The position numbers were made by a program, and so were the translations under genes. Positions 45,321 through 56,583 of a stretch of 64,000 nt of DNA are shown one piece after another. Source of the DNA: Nocardioides zeae (lineage in GTDB: Bacteria > Actinomycetota > Actinomycetes > Propionibacteriales > Nocardioidaceae); the NCBI RefSeq assembly GCF_010686755.1, contig NZ_JAAGXA010000006.1, forward strand, positions 208,133 to 272,132. Reading direction: 5' to 3'. The stretch's first letter is position 1. Each line of letters starts with the position of its first letter. The notes beneath the pieces are model-generated. The model did not search any database. It was given only the letters and a program-made list of their open reading frames with translations, and had not been told where the DNA came from.

Positions 45321-46847
45321 GTGATCGACCCCGCTGGACCCGCCTCCACCCCCGGTCCCACCCCGGACGGCATCGACCCCGCCGACCTCGCCACGACGCT
45401 CCGCGTGCTGCAGGAGGTCTCGGCGCTGCACCCGGACCACCCGGACGTGACGACGGTGAAGCGCGCCGCGTCGTACATGTACAAGCTCATCAAGAAGACC
45501 CGCCGCGCCGAGATCCGCATGGAGCGGCAGTCGCACGACCAGGAGATCATCGAGCGCACCGCGACGGGCTCGCGCATGCGGATCGACGACGAGACCGCGG
45601 GGATCCCGCTCGTGTCGACCGCGCCGGGCGCCTTCGCGGGCGAGCTCATCACGGCGCGCGGCTGCTACATCTGCAAGCAGGACTTCACGCTCGTGGACGC
45701 CTTCTACCACTGGCTCTGCCCCTCGTGCGCCGCGAAGTCCCACGCCAAGCGCGAGCAGCGGACCGACCTGACGGGCAAGCGCGCGCTGCTGACCGGCGGG
45801 CGGGCGAAGATCGGCATGTACATCGCCCTCCGGCTCCTCCGCGACGGCGCCGACCTGACGATCACGACGCGGTTCCCGCGGGACGCCGTACGGCGCTTCG
45901 CGGCCCTCGAGGACTCCGACGACTGGCTGCACCGCCTCAAGGTCGTCGGGATCGACCTCCGCGATCCCACCCAGGTGCTCGCGCTGGCCGACGACGTCGC
46001 GGCGGGCGGCCCGCTCGACATCATCGTCAACAACGCGTGCCAGACGGTGCGGCGCTCGCCGGGCGCGTACTCCCAGCTGGTCGAGATGGAGTCGGCACCG
46101 CTCCCGACCGACCGCGTGCTGCCCGAGATGGTCACCTTCGACCGGGTCTCCGAGGCCCACCCCGCCGCGATCGCCGGGGCGCTCGCCGACGTCGCTGTCG
46201 CCCACCACGAGGGCGAGTCGGCGGAGCACGCCCAGGCGATGCACAACGCCGCGTCGCTGACCGCGCTCGCGCTCAAGGCCGGCAACGCCTCGCTCGAGGC
46301 GCACCTGGCTGGCACGGCCGTCGACGCCGGCGGTCTGCTGCCCGACCTGCAGTCCACCAACTCCTGGACCCAGGTGGTCGACGAGGTCGACCCCCTGGAG
46401 CTCCTCGAGGTGCAGTTCTGCAACTCGATCGCGCCGTTCCTCCTCATCAGCCGGCTGCGTCCCGCGATGCGGGAGGCCGTACGACGCGGGGCCCGCCGCG
46501 CCTACGTCGTGAACGTCTCGGCGATGGAGGGCCAGTTCTCCCGGCGCTACAAGGGTCCGGGGCACCCGCACACCAACATGGCCAAGGCGGCGCTCAACAT
46601 GCTCACGCGCACGAGCGCGGGGGAGATGTTCGAGACCGACCGGATCCTCATGACGGCCGTCGACACGGGCTGGATCACCGACGAGCGCCCCCACCAGGAG
46701 AAGCTGCGCATCGCCGCCGAGGGCTGGCACGCGCCGCTCGACCTCGTCGACGGTGCCGCCCGTGTCTACGACCCGATCGTGCGGGGCGAGGCCGGCGAGG
46801 ACCTGTTCGGTTGCTTCGTGAAGGACTACGAGCCCAGCCCCTGGTGA
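45321..46847 (+). CDS. SDR-fold protein with N-terminal zinc ribbon and no catalytic Tyr
   Basis: This 508-residue protein has a helical N-terminus, a zinc-ribbon-like C115-x2-C118...C133-x2-C136, and a short-chain-dehydrogenase Rossmann fold with TGGRAKIG (158-165) and VNNAC. A Ser is present in VNVSAMEGQF, but the YxxxK motif reads THNM-style: H417-T418-N-M-A-K422, so Thr occupies the Tyr position. About 100 residues are inserted in the fold centre. TACCAT lies 6 bases before the GTG. Dehydrogenase activity is doubtful; a nucleotide-sensing role is possible. Confidence 0.82.
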   Translation: MIDPAGPASTPGPTPDGIDPADLATTLRVLQEVSALHPDHPDVTTVKRAASYMYKLIKKTRRAEIRMERQSHDQEIIERTATGSRMRIDDETAGIPLVSTAPGAFAGELITARGCYICKQDFTLVDAFYHWLCPSCAAKSHAKREQRTDLTGKRALLTGGRAKIGMYIALRLLRDGADLTITTRFPRDAVRRFAALEDSDDWLHRLKVVGIDLRDPTQVLALADDVAAGGPLDIIVNNACQTVRRSPGAYSQLVEMESAPLPTDRVLPEMVTFDRVSEAHPAAIAGALADVAVAHHEGESAEHAQAMHNAASLTALALKAGNASLEAHLAGTAVDAGGLLPDLQSTNSWTQVVDEVDPLELLEVQFCNSIAPFLLISRLRPAMREAVRRGARRAYVVNVSAMEGQFSRRYKGPGHPHTNMAKAALNMLTRTSAGEMFETDRILMTAVDTGWITDERPHQEKLRIAAEGWHAPLDLVDGAARVYDPIVRGEAGEDLFGCFVKDYEPSPW

Positions 46848-46876
46848 CGTCCGGCACGTCGCGTCGTTGACGGGGC

Positions 46877-47194
46877 ATGGACACCATCGCCCTCCACGTC
46901 CTCCTCGTCGAGCAGGTGGCCCGCGCCGTCGACGAGCTCGTGCGTCCCGCCGCGACGACGCGGTCCCGGTGGGTGGACCTGTGCGTGGAGGGCGCGATGG
47001 CCTGCGACGTCGTGACCGACGACGGCCGCGTCGCCGACCACCCCGACGTCGCCCGCCGGTCGCGCTGGGCCACGTCCGTGCTGTGCGACCTCGCCGAGCC
47101 CGGGATCGACGACTCGACGCGCCACCGCCTCGGTCTGGCCTCCGAGGTCGGCGTGGCGCGCTTCTGCGCGTCGGTGCGCCGCCGCGCCGCCTGA
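46877..47194 (+). CDS. Hypothetical protein
   Basis: This 105-residue protein is helical with two Cys residues (VDLCVEGAMACDVV) and an Arg-rich end. No family is recognised. Codon use agrees with neighbours, and antisense frames are less plausible. Confidence 0.55.
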   Translation: MDTIALHVLLVEQVARAVDELVRPAATTRSRWVDLCVEGAMACDVVTDDGRVADHPDVARRSRWATSVLCDLAEPGIDDSTRHRLGLASEVGVARFCASVRRRAA

Positions 47195-47246
47195 GCCGGC
47201 GCCCCCGGTCGGGGTGGGGACGCTGCGGGCGGGGTAGGACCGCGCC

Positions 47247-47696
47247 GTGCGTCGCGACCCGAAGGCCTCCGCCGTCCCGCCCGTCGTCCCCTACGCCCGT
47301 GGGACCAGCGGCCCGGTGCGGGTGCTCCACCTCGAGACGCGGCGGGGCATGCTCGCAGCGGCCTCCACGGTCGTCACGGTCGACGGCGCGGCGTACCCGC
47401 TGCCCTGGGGCCGTTCGGCCTTCGAGCTGCCCGCGGACCGTCCGGTCGCGCTGCAGGTCAGCCAGGCCTGGCGCAACGGGACCGTCGGGGTCGCCTCGAT
47501 CGTGCTGCCGCCCGGGCCGGACCTCGCGCTGGAGTACCGCGGACCGAGCCACCTCGCCATGGCGGGCGAGCTGGGGCTGCCCGGCACGGTGCGGTCGCGC
47601 GGCACGGCACTGCAGGCCACGCTCCTCGGCTGCGTCGGCCTGCTGCTGCTGGGTCTCCTGGCCCTCGTGCTCCTGGTCGTGCTCACGGCGTCGTGA
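47247..47696 (+). CDS. Small tail-anchored membrane protein
   Basis: This 149-residue protein has a beta-rich domain (VRVLHLETRRGMLAAASTVVTVDGAAYPLPWGRSAFELPADRPVALQV) and one C-terminal transmembrane helix (about 122-147). TAGGAC lies 6 bases before the GTG. Function unknown. Confidence 0.7.
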   Translation: MRRDPKASAVPPVVPYARGTSGPVRVLHLETRRGMLAAASTVVTVDGAAYPLPWGRSAFELPADRPVALQVSQAWRNGTVGVASIVLPPGPDLALEYRGPSHLAMAGELGLPGTVRSRGTALQATLLGCVGLLLLGLLALVLLVVLTAS

Positions 47697-47705
47697 GCAG
47701 TCGGC

Positions 47706-49142
47706 TCAGGGGACGAGCCGCCCCATCCACTCCTCGACGTCGGTGACGGTGCGGGGGAGCGCGGCCGACAGGTTGCGGCAGCCGTCCGCCGTCACGAGCA
47801 CGTCGTCCTCGATGCGGATGCCGATGCCGCGCAGCTCCTCGGGCACGAGCAGGTCGTCGGCCTGGAAGTAGAGGCCCGGCTCGACCGTGAGGCACATGCC
47901 CTCGGCGAGGTCGCCCCGCGGGTAGACGTCGACCGACGCCTGGGCGCAGTCGTGGACGTCCATGCCGAGCATGTGGCTCGTGCCGTGCAGCGTCCAGCGC
48001 GCGTAGACCCGGCTGTCCGGGTCCAGCGCCTCCTCCGGCGTGCAGGGCAGCAGCCCGAGGTCGCCGAGGCCGTGGGCGAGCACGGTCATCGCCGCCTGGT
48101 GGACCGCGGTGAAGGCCACGCCGGGCCGCACCGTGTCGATGCCGGCCTGCTGGGCGGTCAGCACCAGCTCGTAGAGGTCGCGCTGCAGCGGGGTGAACCG
48201 GCCGTCGACCGGGAGCGTGCGCGTCACGTCGGCCGTGTAGAGGTTGCGACCCTCCACGCCCATGTCGAGGAGGACGAGCTGGCCGGGCAGCACGGGACCC
48301 GTGTTGTCGATCCAGTGCAGCGTCGTGGCGTGGGCGCCGGCGCCGACGATCGAGTCGTAGCCCAGGTCGTTGCCCATCGCCCGCGCCCGCCGGAAGAACG
48401 TGCCCTCGAGCCAGCGCTCGCCGTGCTCCAGCACCCGCGGCCACTCGCGCACCGCGTCCTCGAAGCCCAGCGTCGTGATGTCGCAGGCCTCCTGCAGCTC
48501 CTCGACCTCCCACGCGTCCTTGACGAGCCGGAGCTCGGAGGCCACCCGGGCGAGCTCGCCGTCGGCCGCCGCGTCCCCGTCCGCGCCCGTCGTCGCGTCG
48601 ACCGAGGCGTCGACCCCGCGCAGCACCCGGGTCTTGCCGCCACGGCGCAGCTCGGCGTCGAGGTCGTCGCGGTGGCGGACCGGGAGGCCCAGCGATGCCT
48701 CCAGCTCGGCCAGCGAGGGCCGCTCGCCGGCCCAGAGCGCGCCGTACTGCCGGTCGCGGAAGAACTCGTCGGAGTCCCGCCCCGAGCGCGGCCGCGCGTA
48801 GAGCACCGGCTCCCCGTCGGTGAGCACCAGCACGGCGTCGGTCGTGTGGTTGCCGCTGAAGTAGGTGTGCGCCGTGTCGGGGCGGAAGCGGTAGTCCGTG
48901 TCGTTGGACCGCTGCTTGAACGAGCCCGCGGGGAGCACGAGGCGCTCGCCGGGGAAGGCCGCGGCGAGCCGCTCGCGCCGCGCCGCGGCCCACGGCTGGA
49001 TCGGGTGCGCCGGGACGTCGCGCTCCACCTCGGCCCAGCCGGTCCGCATGAACGCCGCGTACGCCGCCGGCACCGCCGGGTCGTGGGACTCGGTGCCCTT
49101 CTCGGGGCCGGTCGGGGCGCTGGCGTCCGTCTCCGCAGTCAT
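47706..49142 (-). CDS. Xaa-Pro aminopeptidase (M24B)
   Basis: This 478-residue aminopeptidase P-type enzyme removes N-terminal residues before proline. Dinuclear-metal ligands are visible in LLDMGVEG, YTADVTRT, GTSHMLGMDVHD, LTVEPGLYF and IRIEDDVLVT. The start has TACTGT 6 bases upstream, back to back with the promoter of the PrsW gene. Confidence 0.95.
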   Translation of the reverse strand: MTAETDASAPTGPEKGTESHDPAVPAAYAAFMRTGWAEVERDVPAHPIQPWAAARRERLAAAFPGERLVLPAGSFKQRSNDTDYRFRPDTAHTYFSGNHTTDAVLVLTDGEPVLYARPRSGRDSDEFFRDRQYGALWAGERPSLAELEASLGLPVRHRDDLDAELRRGGKTRVLRGVDASVDATTGADGDAAADGELARVASELRLVKDAWEVEELQEACDITTLGFEDAVREWPRVLEHGERWLEGTFFRRARAMGNDLGYDSIVGAGAHATTLHWIDNTGPVLPGQLVLLDMGVEGRNLYTADVTRTLPVDGRFTPLQRDLYELVLTAQQAGIDTVRPGVAFTAVHQAAMTVLAHGLGDLGLLPCTPEEALDPDSRVYARWTLHGTSHMLGMDVHDCAQASVDVYPRGDLAEGMCLTVEPGLYFQADDLLVPEELRGIGIRIEDDVLVTADGCRNLSAALPRTVTDVEEWMGRLVP

Positions 49143-49239
49143 GACGCCACAGTACGCCGCGGCGACGCCCTGTCGCGGGGTGCGAACCCGGCCTGTGGAG
49201 AAGCCCGGGAACGGCTCCGGCGGTGTCCCCGTCCTCCAC

Positions 49240-49245
49240 TAGGGT
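49240..49245 (+). promoter_or_regulatory. -10 box of the prsW-dynamin operon
   Basis: TAGGGT, 7 bases before the ATG at 49253. Confidence 0.55.
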
Positions 49246-49252
49246 GACGCCC

Positions 49253-50371
49253 ATGCCGGCCCGCCATCGCGACAACATCGCCTTCACGGTGGTGGTGTGG
49301 GTGCTGGTCGCCCTCGGCGCGGCGGCCGTCCTCCTCGTGCTGGCGCTCTCCGGCGCGGCCGGCACGCTCGTGCTCGCGGCGGCGCTGGCCGCCCTGCCGG
49401 TGGGGCCGGTGGTGGCGACCTACCTGTGGTTGGACCGCTACGAGCCGGAGCCACGGAGCCTGCTCGTCGCGGGTCTGCTCTGGGGCGCCTGCGTCGCGAC
49501 GTCGGCCGCGGTCCTGCTCGGCGGCGTCGGCGGGCTGGTGGCGCCGCTCGACCGGGCGGCGTCCGCGGTGCTCGTCGCTCCCGTGACCGAGGAGGCGACC
49601 AAGGGTCTGTTCCTGGTGCTGCTGCTGTGGTGGCGCCGCCACGAGCTCGACGGCGTGCTCGACGGGATCGTCTACGCGGGCATGGTGGGCGTCGGCTTCG
49701 CCTTCACCGAGAACATCCTCTACCTCGCCGCGGCCTACGACGGCGCCGACGGCCTCGGGCCCGGGGGCGTCGACGCGCTCACGGCGACGTTCGTGCTCCG
49801 CTGCCTCCTGAGCCCGTTCGCCCACCCCTTCTTCACGGCCTTCCTCGGCATCGGGATCGGGCTGGCCGTCACGTCCCGCTCGCGCGCGGTGCGGCTGGGT
49901 GCGCCGGTGGTGGGGTACGGGGTCGCCGTGGGCTGGCACGCGCTCTGGAACGCCTCGACCATGCTCCCGACGGGCTTCTTCGGCACCTACGGGCTGCTCA
50001 TGCTGCCCGCGTTCCTGCTCCTCGTGGCGGTCGCCGTCTGGTGCCGGGCACTGGAGCGCCGCGTGCTCACCGCCGCGCTCGAGGACGCGGCCGCGCGGGG
50101 CCTCCTGCCCGCCGGCGACATCCCCTGGATCGCCGACCTGCGGCTGCGGCGGCAGGTGCGTGCCGACGCCCGGCGGGGAGGCGGTGCGCGGGCGGCGGGC
50201 ATCGTGCGGGAGTATCAGGAGGCGGCGGTGGAGCTCGGCTTCCTCCACCACCGGGTGCTCCGCGGCACCGCGCCCGGTGACTTCGTCCAACGGGGGCAGG
50301 TGCACCTGCGTCGCATGCGGGCCACCCGGCCCCTCATCCCGATTCCTGCACAGGTGGTGACCGTCAGATGA
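49253..50371 (+). CDS. PrsW-type intramembrane metalloprotease
   Basis: This 372-residue membrane protein has about eight helices and the PrsW/CPBP-like motifs PVTEEATKG, FAFTENILY, SPFAHPFFTAF and GWHALWN, whose Glu and His residues are the expected metal-site residues. A basic cytoplasmic tail of about 100 residues follows. PrsW proteins cleave anti-sigma factors in Bacillus, but no anti-sigma gene is nearby. The first dynamin-like GTPase gene overlaps its stop as ATGA. Confidence 0.92.
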   Translation: MPARHRDNIAFTVVVWVLVALGAAAVLLVLALSGAAGTLVLAAALAALPVGPVVATYLWLDRYEPEPRSLLVAGLLWGACVATSAAVLLGGVGGLVAPLDRAASAVLVAPVTEEATKGLFLVLLLWWRRHELDGVLDGIVYAGMVGVGFAFTENILYLAAAYDGADGLGPGGVDALTATFVLRCLLSPFAHPFFTAFLGIGIGLAVTSRSRAVRLGAPVVGYGVAVGWHALWNASTMLPTGFFGTYGLLMLPAFLLLVAVAVWCRALERRVLTAALEDAAARGLLPAGDIPWIADLRLRRQVRADARRGGGARAAGIVREYQEAAVELGFLHHRVLRGTAPGDFVQRGQVHLRRMRATRPLIPIPAQVVTVR

Positions 50372-52167
50372 GCACTCCCGACGACCGTGGACGACCCGGC
50401 GGTCCGCCGCGCCGCGGCACCCGGTCCGGCGCGACCGAGCCGGGCGGCGTCGCCCAGACGGGCAACGCGCAGATGCTCACCGCCCTCGTGCAGCTCCGCA
50501 GCGCCCTCCAGGCGGCGCAGCTCCCGTTGGAGATGCCCGGCGTCGAGGCCGTCCGCGCGGCGCGCACCGAGATGATCGACCAGCTGGAGGACTACGCGAT
50601 CCCGCGGCTCATGGCGGTCGAGGCGCCGCTGCTGACCGTCGTGGCGGGGTCGACCGGGGCGGGCAAGTCGACGCTGGTGAACTCGCTCGTCGGCCACCGG
50701 GTGTCCCAGGCCGGTGTGCTGCGGCCGACCACGCGCTCCGCGGTGCTGGTGCACCACCCCGACGACCGCTCGTGGTTCGGTCCCGACCGCCTGCTGCCCG
50801 AGCTGCGTCGGGTCGAGGACCCGACGACGGACCCGGGTTGCCTGCAGCTGGTGTCGACCGACGCCGTGCCCAAGGGCCTCGCGATCCTCGACGCGCCCGA
50901 CATCGACTCCGTCGACCGGCACAACCGCGAGCTCGCCGCGCAGCTGATGGCGGCAGCCGACCTCTGGCTCTTCGTGACCTCGGCGGCGCGGTACGCGGAC
51001 CAGGTGCCGTGGGAGTTCCTCAAGGAGGCGGGCGAGCGCTCGACGGCCGTCGCGATCGTCCTCGACCGCACGCCGGCCGACGCCGTGGAGACCGTGGCCG
51101 CCCACCTCGCGCGGATGCTGGCCAGCCGCGGCCTCAAGGACTCGCCGCTGTTCATCGTGCACGAGGGCGACCCCGGCACCGACGGCGTGCTGCCGCCCGC
51201 CGAGGTCAACGACGTCGTGACCTGGCTGGCGAGCCTGGCCGCCGACCAGAAGGCGCGCGAGTCCGTCGTGCGCCAGACGCTGTCGGGCACGATCCGCACC
51301 CTGTCGCGCCACAGCCACCAGATCGCCGACGCGGCCGAGAAGCAGGTCGACGAGGCCCGCCGGCTCCGTGCGGCGGTGGACAGCGTCTACGACGAGGTCG
51401 CCTTCGACCTGGAGCAGCAGGTCGTCGACGGCTCGCTCATGGCGGGCGAGCTGCTCGCCCGGTGGCAGGAGTTCGTCGGCAACGGCGAGCTGCTCCGCTC
51501 CCTCGAGACGAGGGTCGGTCTCATCCGCGACCGCATCGTCAACGCGGTGAAGGGCAAGCCGCAGCAGGCCGAGCAGGTCGCGGTGGCGGTTGCCGCCACC
51601 GCGGGCGCCGAGGTCGTCGCCCAGGCCGAGCGCGCCACCACCGAGCTCGTCGAGCGGTGGCGGTCGTCGGAGGCCGGAGCCGCCCTCGTGGCGACCGGCG
51701 ACCGGCTCGAGCGCCCGTCCCGCGAGGTGGCCCGCGCGGCCGAGCGCACGGTCCGGGAGTGGCAGCGGGAGATCACCGACCTGGTGCGCGACGAGTCGGC
51801 CGACAAGCGCACCTCGGCCAGGTTCATGGCCTTCGGCGTCGACGGCTTGGGCTCGACGCTTGCCGTCGTTGTGCTCGGCGGCCCCTCGTCGTCGGGCGGG
51901 CGGCAGCTGCTCGACGCGGTGCTCGGGCCCGAGACCACGGGTCGGCTGGTCACCGCGGCCACGGCGTCGCTGCGGGAGCGCGTGCGCGCGGTCCTCGAGG
52001 CGGAACGCGCCCGCTACGCAGGCGTCGTCGACCGGCTCGAGATCGGCGAGGACGCGAGCCTGCGGGTCCGCGGTGCCTCCCGCCGGGTGGACGACATCCG
52101 CTTCGCCGACCGGTCCGCGTTGCGGAGCGCAGCCGCCGGGACGGCCCCCGGCACCACGCGCCGCTGA
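50368..52167 (+). CDS. Dynamin-like GTPase, first of a tandem pair
   Basis: This 599-residue protein has a G1 motif GSTGAGKST (near residue 94), G2-region RPTTRSAVL, G3 DAPDIDS and a possible G4 LDRTPAD, then long amphipathic helical segments. The C-terminal third has a hydrophobic stretch (LGSTLAVVVLGG) but no clear transmembrane pair. It resembles the DynA/DynB and IniA/IniC pairs that act on the membrane in division or stress. Confidence 0.85.
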   Translation: MSTPDDRGRPGGPPRRGTRSGATEPGGVAQTGNAQMLTALVQLRSALQAAQLPLEMPGVEAVRAARTEMIDQLEDYAIPRLMAVEAPLLTVVAGSTGAGKSTLVNSLVGHRVSQAGVLRPTTRSAVLVHHPDDRSWFGPDRLLPELRRVEDPTTDPGCLQLVSTDAVPKGLAILDAPDIDSVDRHNRELAAQLMAAADLWLFVTSAARYADQVPWEFLKEAGERSTAVAIVLDRTPADAVETVAAHLARMLASRGLKDSPLFIVHEGDPGTDGVLPPAEVNDVVTWLASLAADQKARESVVRQTLSGTIRTLSRHSHQIADAAEKQVDEARRLRAAVDSVYDEVAFDLEQQVVDGSLMAGELLARWQEFVGNGELLRSLETRVGLIRDRIVNAVKGKPQQAEQVAVAVAATAGAEVVAQAERATTELVERWRSSEAGAALVATGDRLERPSREVARAAERTVREWQREITDLVRDESADKRTSARFMAFGVDGLGSTLAVVVLGGPSSSGGRQLLDAVLGPETTGRLVTAATASLRERVRAVLEAERARYAGVVDRLEIGEDASLRVRGASRRVDDIRFADRSALRSAAAGTAPGTTRR

Positions 52168-52276
52168 CTCCGGCCGGCTCCTGCGGCCGTCCCGCCCCAC
52201 GTGGCGCGGCCGCTCCACTAGGGTGGGCCGCGCCTGCCCGCCGATCCGCCGCGCACCCGCGCACCCGAGGGAGACA

Positions 52277-53896
52277 ATGACCCTGTCCCACGCCCCCGAC
52301 GGCTCCAGCTCGGCCCCCCGGGCCGACCTCGGCGCCCGCGTCACCGCCCTCGAGGAGGCTGCCGCCACGTCCCGCGGACGGCTCGACGAGGCCCTGGTCG
52401 CGGAGATCGAGGGCGTCGCCTCCCGGGCCACGACGCGCATCCGGTTGTCGGCCGCCCACACGGTGATCGGCATCGCGGGCGCCACCGGCTCCGGCAAGTC
52501 GTCGACCTTCAACGCCCTGACCGGCCTCGAGCTCTCGTCGGTCGGCGTGCGTCGCCCCACCACCTCGTGGGCGAGCGCGTGCATCTGGGGCAGCGACGGG
52601 GCCGACGAGCTCATGGACTGGCTCGGCATCCCGCCCCGCTACCGCACGAGCCGCGACTCCATGCTGGACACCAGCGACGAGACCCGCGACATGCAGGGCG
52701 TCGTGCTCCTCGACCTCCCCGACCACGACTCCACCGAGGTCTCCCACCACGACGAGGTCGAGCGTCTCGTCACCAAGGCCGACCTCCTCGTGTGGGTGCT
52801 CGACCCGCAGAAGTACGCCGACGCCGCCATCCACGAGCGGTACCTGGCGCCCTACGCGGCACAGCAGGACGTCATGCTCATCGTCCTGAACCAGATCGAC
52901 TCCGTGCCCGAGGAGCGCCGCGACGCGATGATCGCCGACGTGCGCCGCCTCCTCGACGACGACGGCCTCGAGCGGGTCCGGATCTTCCCCGTCAGCGCCA
53001 AGGAGGGGTGGGGGATCGCCGACCTGCGCAGCGAGATCGTGCAGCGCGTGGCCGCCAAGCAGGCGATGGTGGCGCGGCTCGACGCCGACATCGTGGAGGC
53101 CGCCGACCGGCTGGCCGCCGCCTCGGGCGACGCCCGTGCCCCCGAGCTCACCGACGATGCGGCGAGCGAGCTGCGGACTGCGGTGGCCGCGGCCGCCGGC
53201 GTCCCGCCGCTCGTCGACAGCGTCGAGCAGGTCGTGGCCGGCCGCACCCGCCGGGCCGTCGCCCCGACACCGCAGACCTGGGTGACCCGTGACCCGCTCC
53301 GCCGCGTGGAGGTGGACCTCGGTGAGGCCGCCGCGCTCCTGACGGGCAACCGGCCGCCCGAGGCCGGGCGCGTCCAGCGCTCCCGGCTCGAGATGGCCGC
53401 CCGTGCGCTCGGCGACCGGGTCTCCGACGGTCTGGTGCCGGCCTGGGCCGAGGCGGTCCAGCGAGCTGCGACCAGCGACGTGGACGGCCTCGCCGGGCGC
53501 GTCGACGACGCGCTCCAGCGCACGGACCTCCGCGCCGGCTGGCTGCCCGGGTGGGCGAAGGCCGTGCGTGTCGTGCAGTGGGTGCTGCTCGTGCTCGTCG
53601 TGCTGGGCCTGTTGGCCGGCATCGCCGCGGTCGCCGGCGTGGACGCCGTGCCCGGTCCCGCCGTCGGCTTCGGGGTGGCGGTCGGAGCCCTCGTGCTGTC
53701 CCTCGTGCTCGGCGTGGCGGGCCGCGCCGGCGCGGCGGCTGCCGGTCGGGACGCCGCCGCGCAGGTCGACGACGAGCTGCGACAGGCCACCGACGTCGCG
53801 GTCGACGCCACGGTGCTCGCTCCGGTCCGCGCCGAGATCGACGCCTACCGCGTGGTCCGGGAGCGGCTCGCGGTCGCCCAGGTACGCCGCGACTGA
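52277..53896 (+). CDS. Dynamin-like (YfjP-type) GTPase with C-terminal membrane helices, second of the pair
   Basis: This 539-residue GTPase has G1 GATGSGKSS (near 68), G2-region RRPTTSWA, G3 DLPDHDS, G4 LNQID and a possible G5 VSAKEG. Two transmembrane helices lie near residues 435-455 and 465-485. GAGGGAGA precedes the ATG. An upstream TAGGGT (52219-52224) suggests an extra promoter. It probably forms a heteromer with the preceding GTPase on the membrane. Confidence 0.88.
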   Translation: MTLSHAPDGSSSAPRADLGARVTALEEAAATSRGRLDEALVAEIEGVASRATTRIRLSAAHTVIGIAGATGSGKSSTFNALTGLELSSVGVRRPTTSWASACIWGSDGADELMDWLGIPPRYRTSRDSMLDTSDETRDMQGVVLLDLPDHDSTEVSHHDEVERLVTKADLLVWVLDPQKYADAAIHERYLAPYAAQQDVMLIVLNQIDSVPEERRDAMIADVRRLLDDDGLERVRIFPVSAKEGWGIADLRSEIVQRVAAKQAMVARLDADIVEAADRLAAASGDARAPELTDDAASELRTAVAAAAGVPPLVDSVEQVVAGRTRRAVAPTPQTWVTRDPLRRVEVDLGEAAALLTGNRPPEAGRVQRSRLEMAARALGDRVSDGLVPAWAEAVQRAATSDVDGLAGRVDDALQRTDLRAGWLPGWAKAVRVVQWVLLVLVVLGLLAGIAAVAGVDAVPGPAVGFGVAVGALVLSLVLGVAGRAGAAAAGRDAAAQVDDELRQATDVAVDATVLAPVRAEIDAYRVVRERLAVAQVRRD

Positions 53897-54245
53897 CGCG
53901 GCCCCCCCCGACGCCTCGCCCGACGCCGAGTTCTCCTCGGTGCTCGCCGTGAGGCGGGCTCAGAAATGTGCGCTGGGGGTGCCTCCGGCGCGATGCGGCG
54001 TGCACCAGGTGCACATTTCCGGGCTGGGCCGGATCCGAGATGCCTCAACGGCACAGTTCGTGCTGGCCGGGTCCGGCCCACCCGGCCCGCCACCCGGCCC
54101 GCCAACCGACCCGCTCCCCGTCCCCAGGCGACCTCCGTGTCCCCGTCGTCCCCAGGTCCGCCCTGGCCCCTCGCCGAGCCGCGCCCGGTCGGGTTGGCTC
54201 GTCGTGTGCCCGGCACCAGGTCGGGTGGAGACGAAGGGGACGGAC
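53897..54245. other. Intergenic stretch before ssb
   Basis: These 349 bases hold an inverted pair, GAAATGTGC (53963-53971) and GCACATTTC (54011-54019), and a Pro-codon-like CCCGGCCCGCCA-rich tract. No credible gene or conventional terminator is seen. Confidence 0.65.
53963..54019. repeat. Inverted repeat with 9-base AT-richer arms
   Basis: GAAATGTGC and GCACATTTC enclose 39 bases. The shape resembles the other palindromic intergenic elements in the window but the arm sequence is different. Confidence 0.6.
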
Positions 54246-54809
54246 GTGAGCACGACGCACATCACGGTGCAGGGTTGGGTCGGCACGGAGGTCGAGAGCA
54301 GCATCACGAGCAGCGGCCGCACGGTCGCGACGTTCCGGCTGGGCTCGACCCCGTCGCGACAGGACCGGGACGGCACGTGGCAGCCGGGGGAGACGGCCTG
54401 GTGGACGGTGCGCGTGTGGCGCCAGGTCGCCGAGCAGGTCGGGGCCTCGCTCCACAAGGGTGAGCCGGTGGTGGTGACGGGCCGTCTCGTCCTCGAGCGC
54501 TGGGACCGCGCCGACGGCTCGATCGGGGAGCGCCACATCATCGAGGCCACGGCGCTCGGTCACGACCTCACCAAGGGTCGTTCCGCCTTCATGCGCGCCG
54601 CGCGTCCCGTGACCGCACCCCAGGGTGTCCCCTCGGTGCAGCACGACGCGGCGCTGGCCGACCAGGCCCGACCGATGTTCTCGACCGTGTTTCCCGACAC
54701 CCGGCCGGCCGACGCCCGTCCGCTGGACCCGCAGGAGGTCGCGGGCGGCGTCGGCGTGCCCGGAGCGGCCGGCCCGACGGGCGAGGAGCCGCAGGCTCCG
54801 GCGGCCTGA
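54246..54809 (+). CDS. Single-stranded DNA-binding protein, second-type paralogue
   Basis: This 187-residue protein has an N-terminal OB fold (ITVQGWVGTEVESSITSSGRTVATFRLGST, WWTVRVWRQVAEQV, GEPVVVTGRLVLERW) and a disordered Pro/Ala tail. The tail lacks the acidic DDDIPF-type tip of the main SSB, so it is probably an accessory SSB. The ssb-ettA order matches Rv2478c-Rv2477c. Confidence 0.9.
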   Translation: MSTTHITVQGWVGTEVESSITSSGRTVATFRLGSTPSRQDRDGTWQPGETAWWTVRVWRQVAEQVGASLHKGEPVVVTGRLVLERWDRADGSIGERHIIEATALGHDLTKGRSAFMRAARPVTAPQGVPSVQHDAALADQARPMFSTVFPDTRPADARPLDPQEVAGGVGVPGAAGPTGEEPQAPAA

Positions 54810-54871
54810 AGAGGTGCCGTGGCCGCCGGCCGGGCGGGGAGACCGGCGGGCGGCCGCAGCGCGGCCTCAAC

Positions 54872-54877
54872 TAGGCT
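54872..54877 (+). promoter_or_regulatory. -10 box of a leaderless ettA transcript
   Basis: TAGGCT, 7 bases before the ATG at 54885. Confidence 0.5.
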
Positions 54878-54884
54878 CGGACGC

Positions 54885-56567
<1,683 letters not shown>

Positions 56568-56583
56568 TCCAGCGACGTACGAC

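Noticed and set aside
53148..54014. Minus-strand Arg/Pro-rich frame opposite the second dynamin-like GTPase
   Set aside because: It has no recognisable domain and lies antisense to conserved GTPase sequence.
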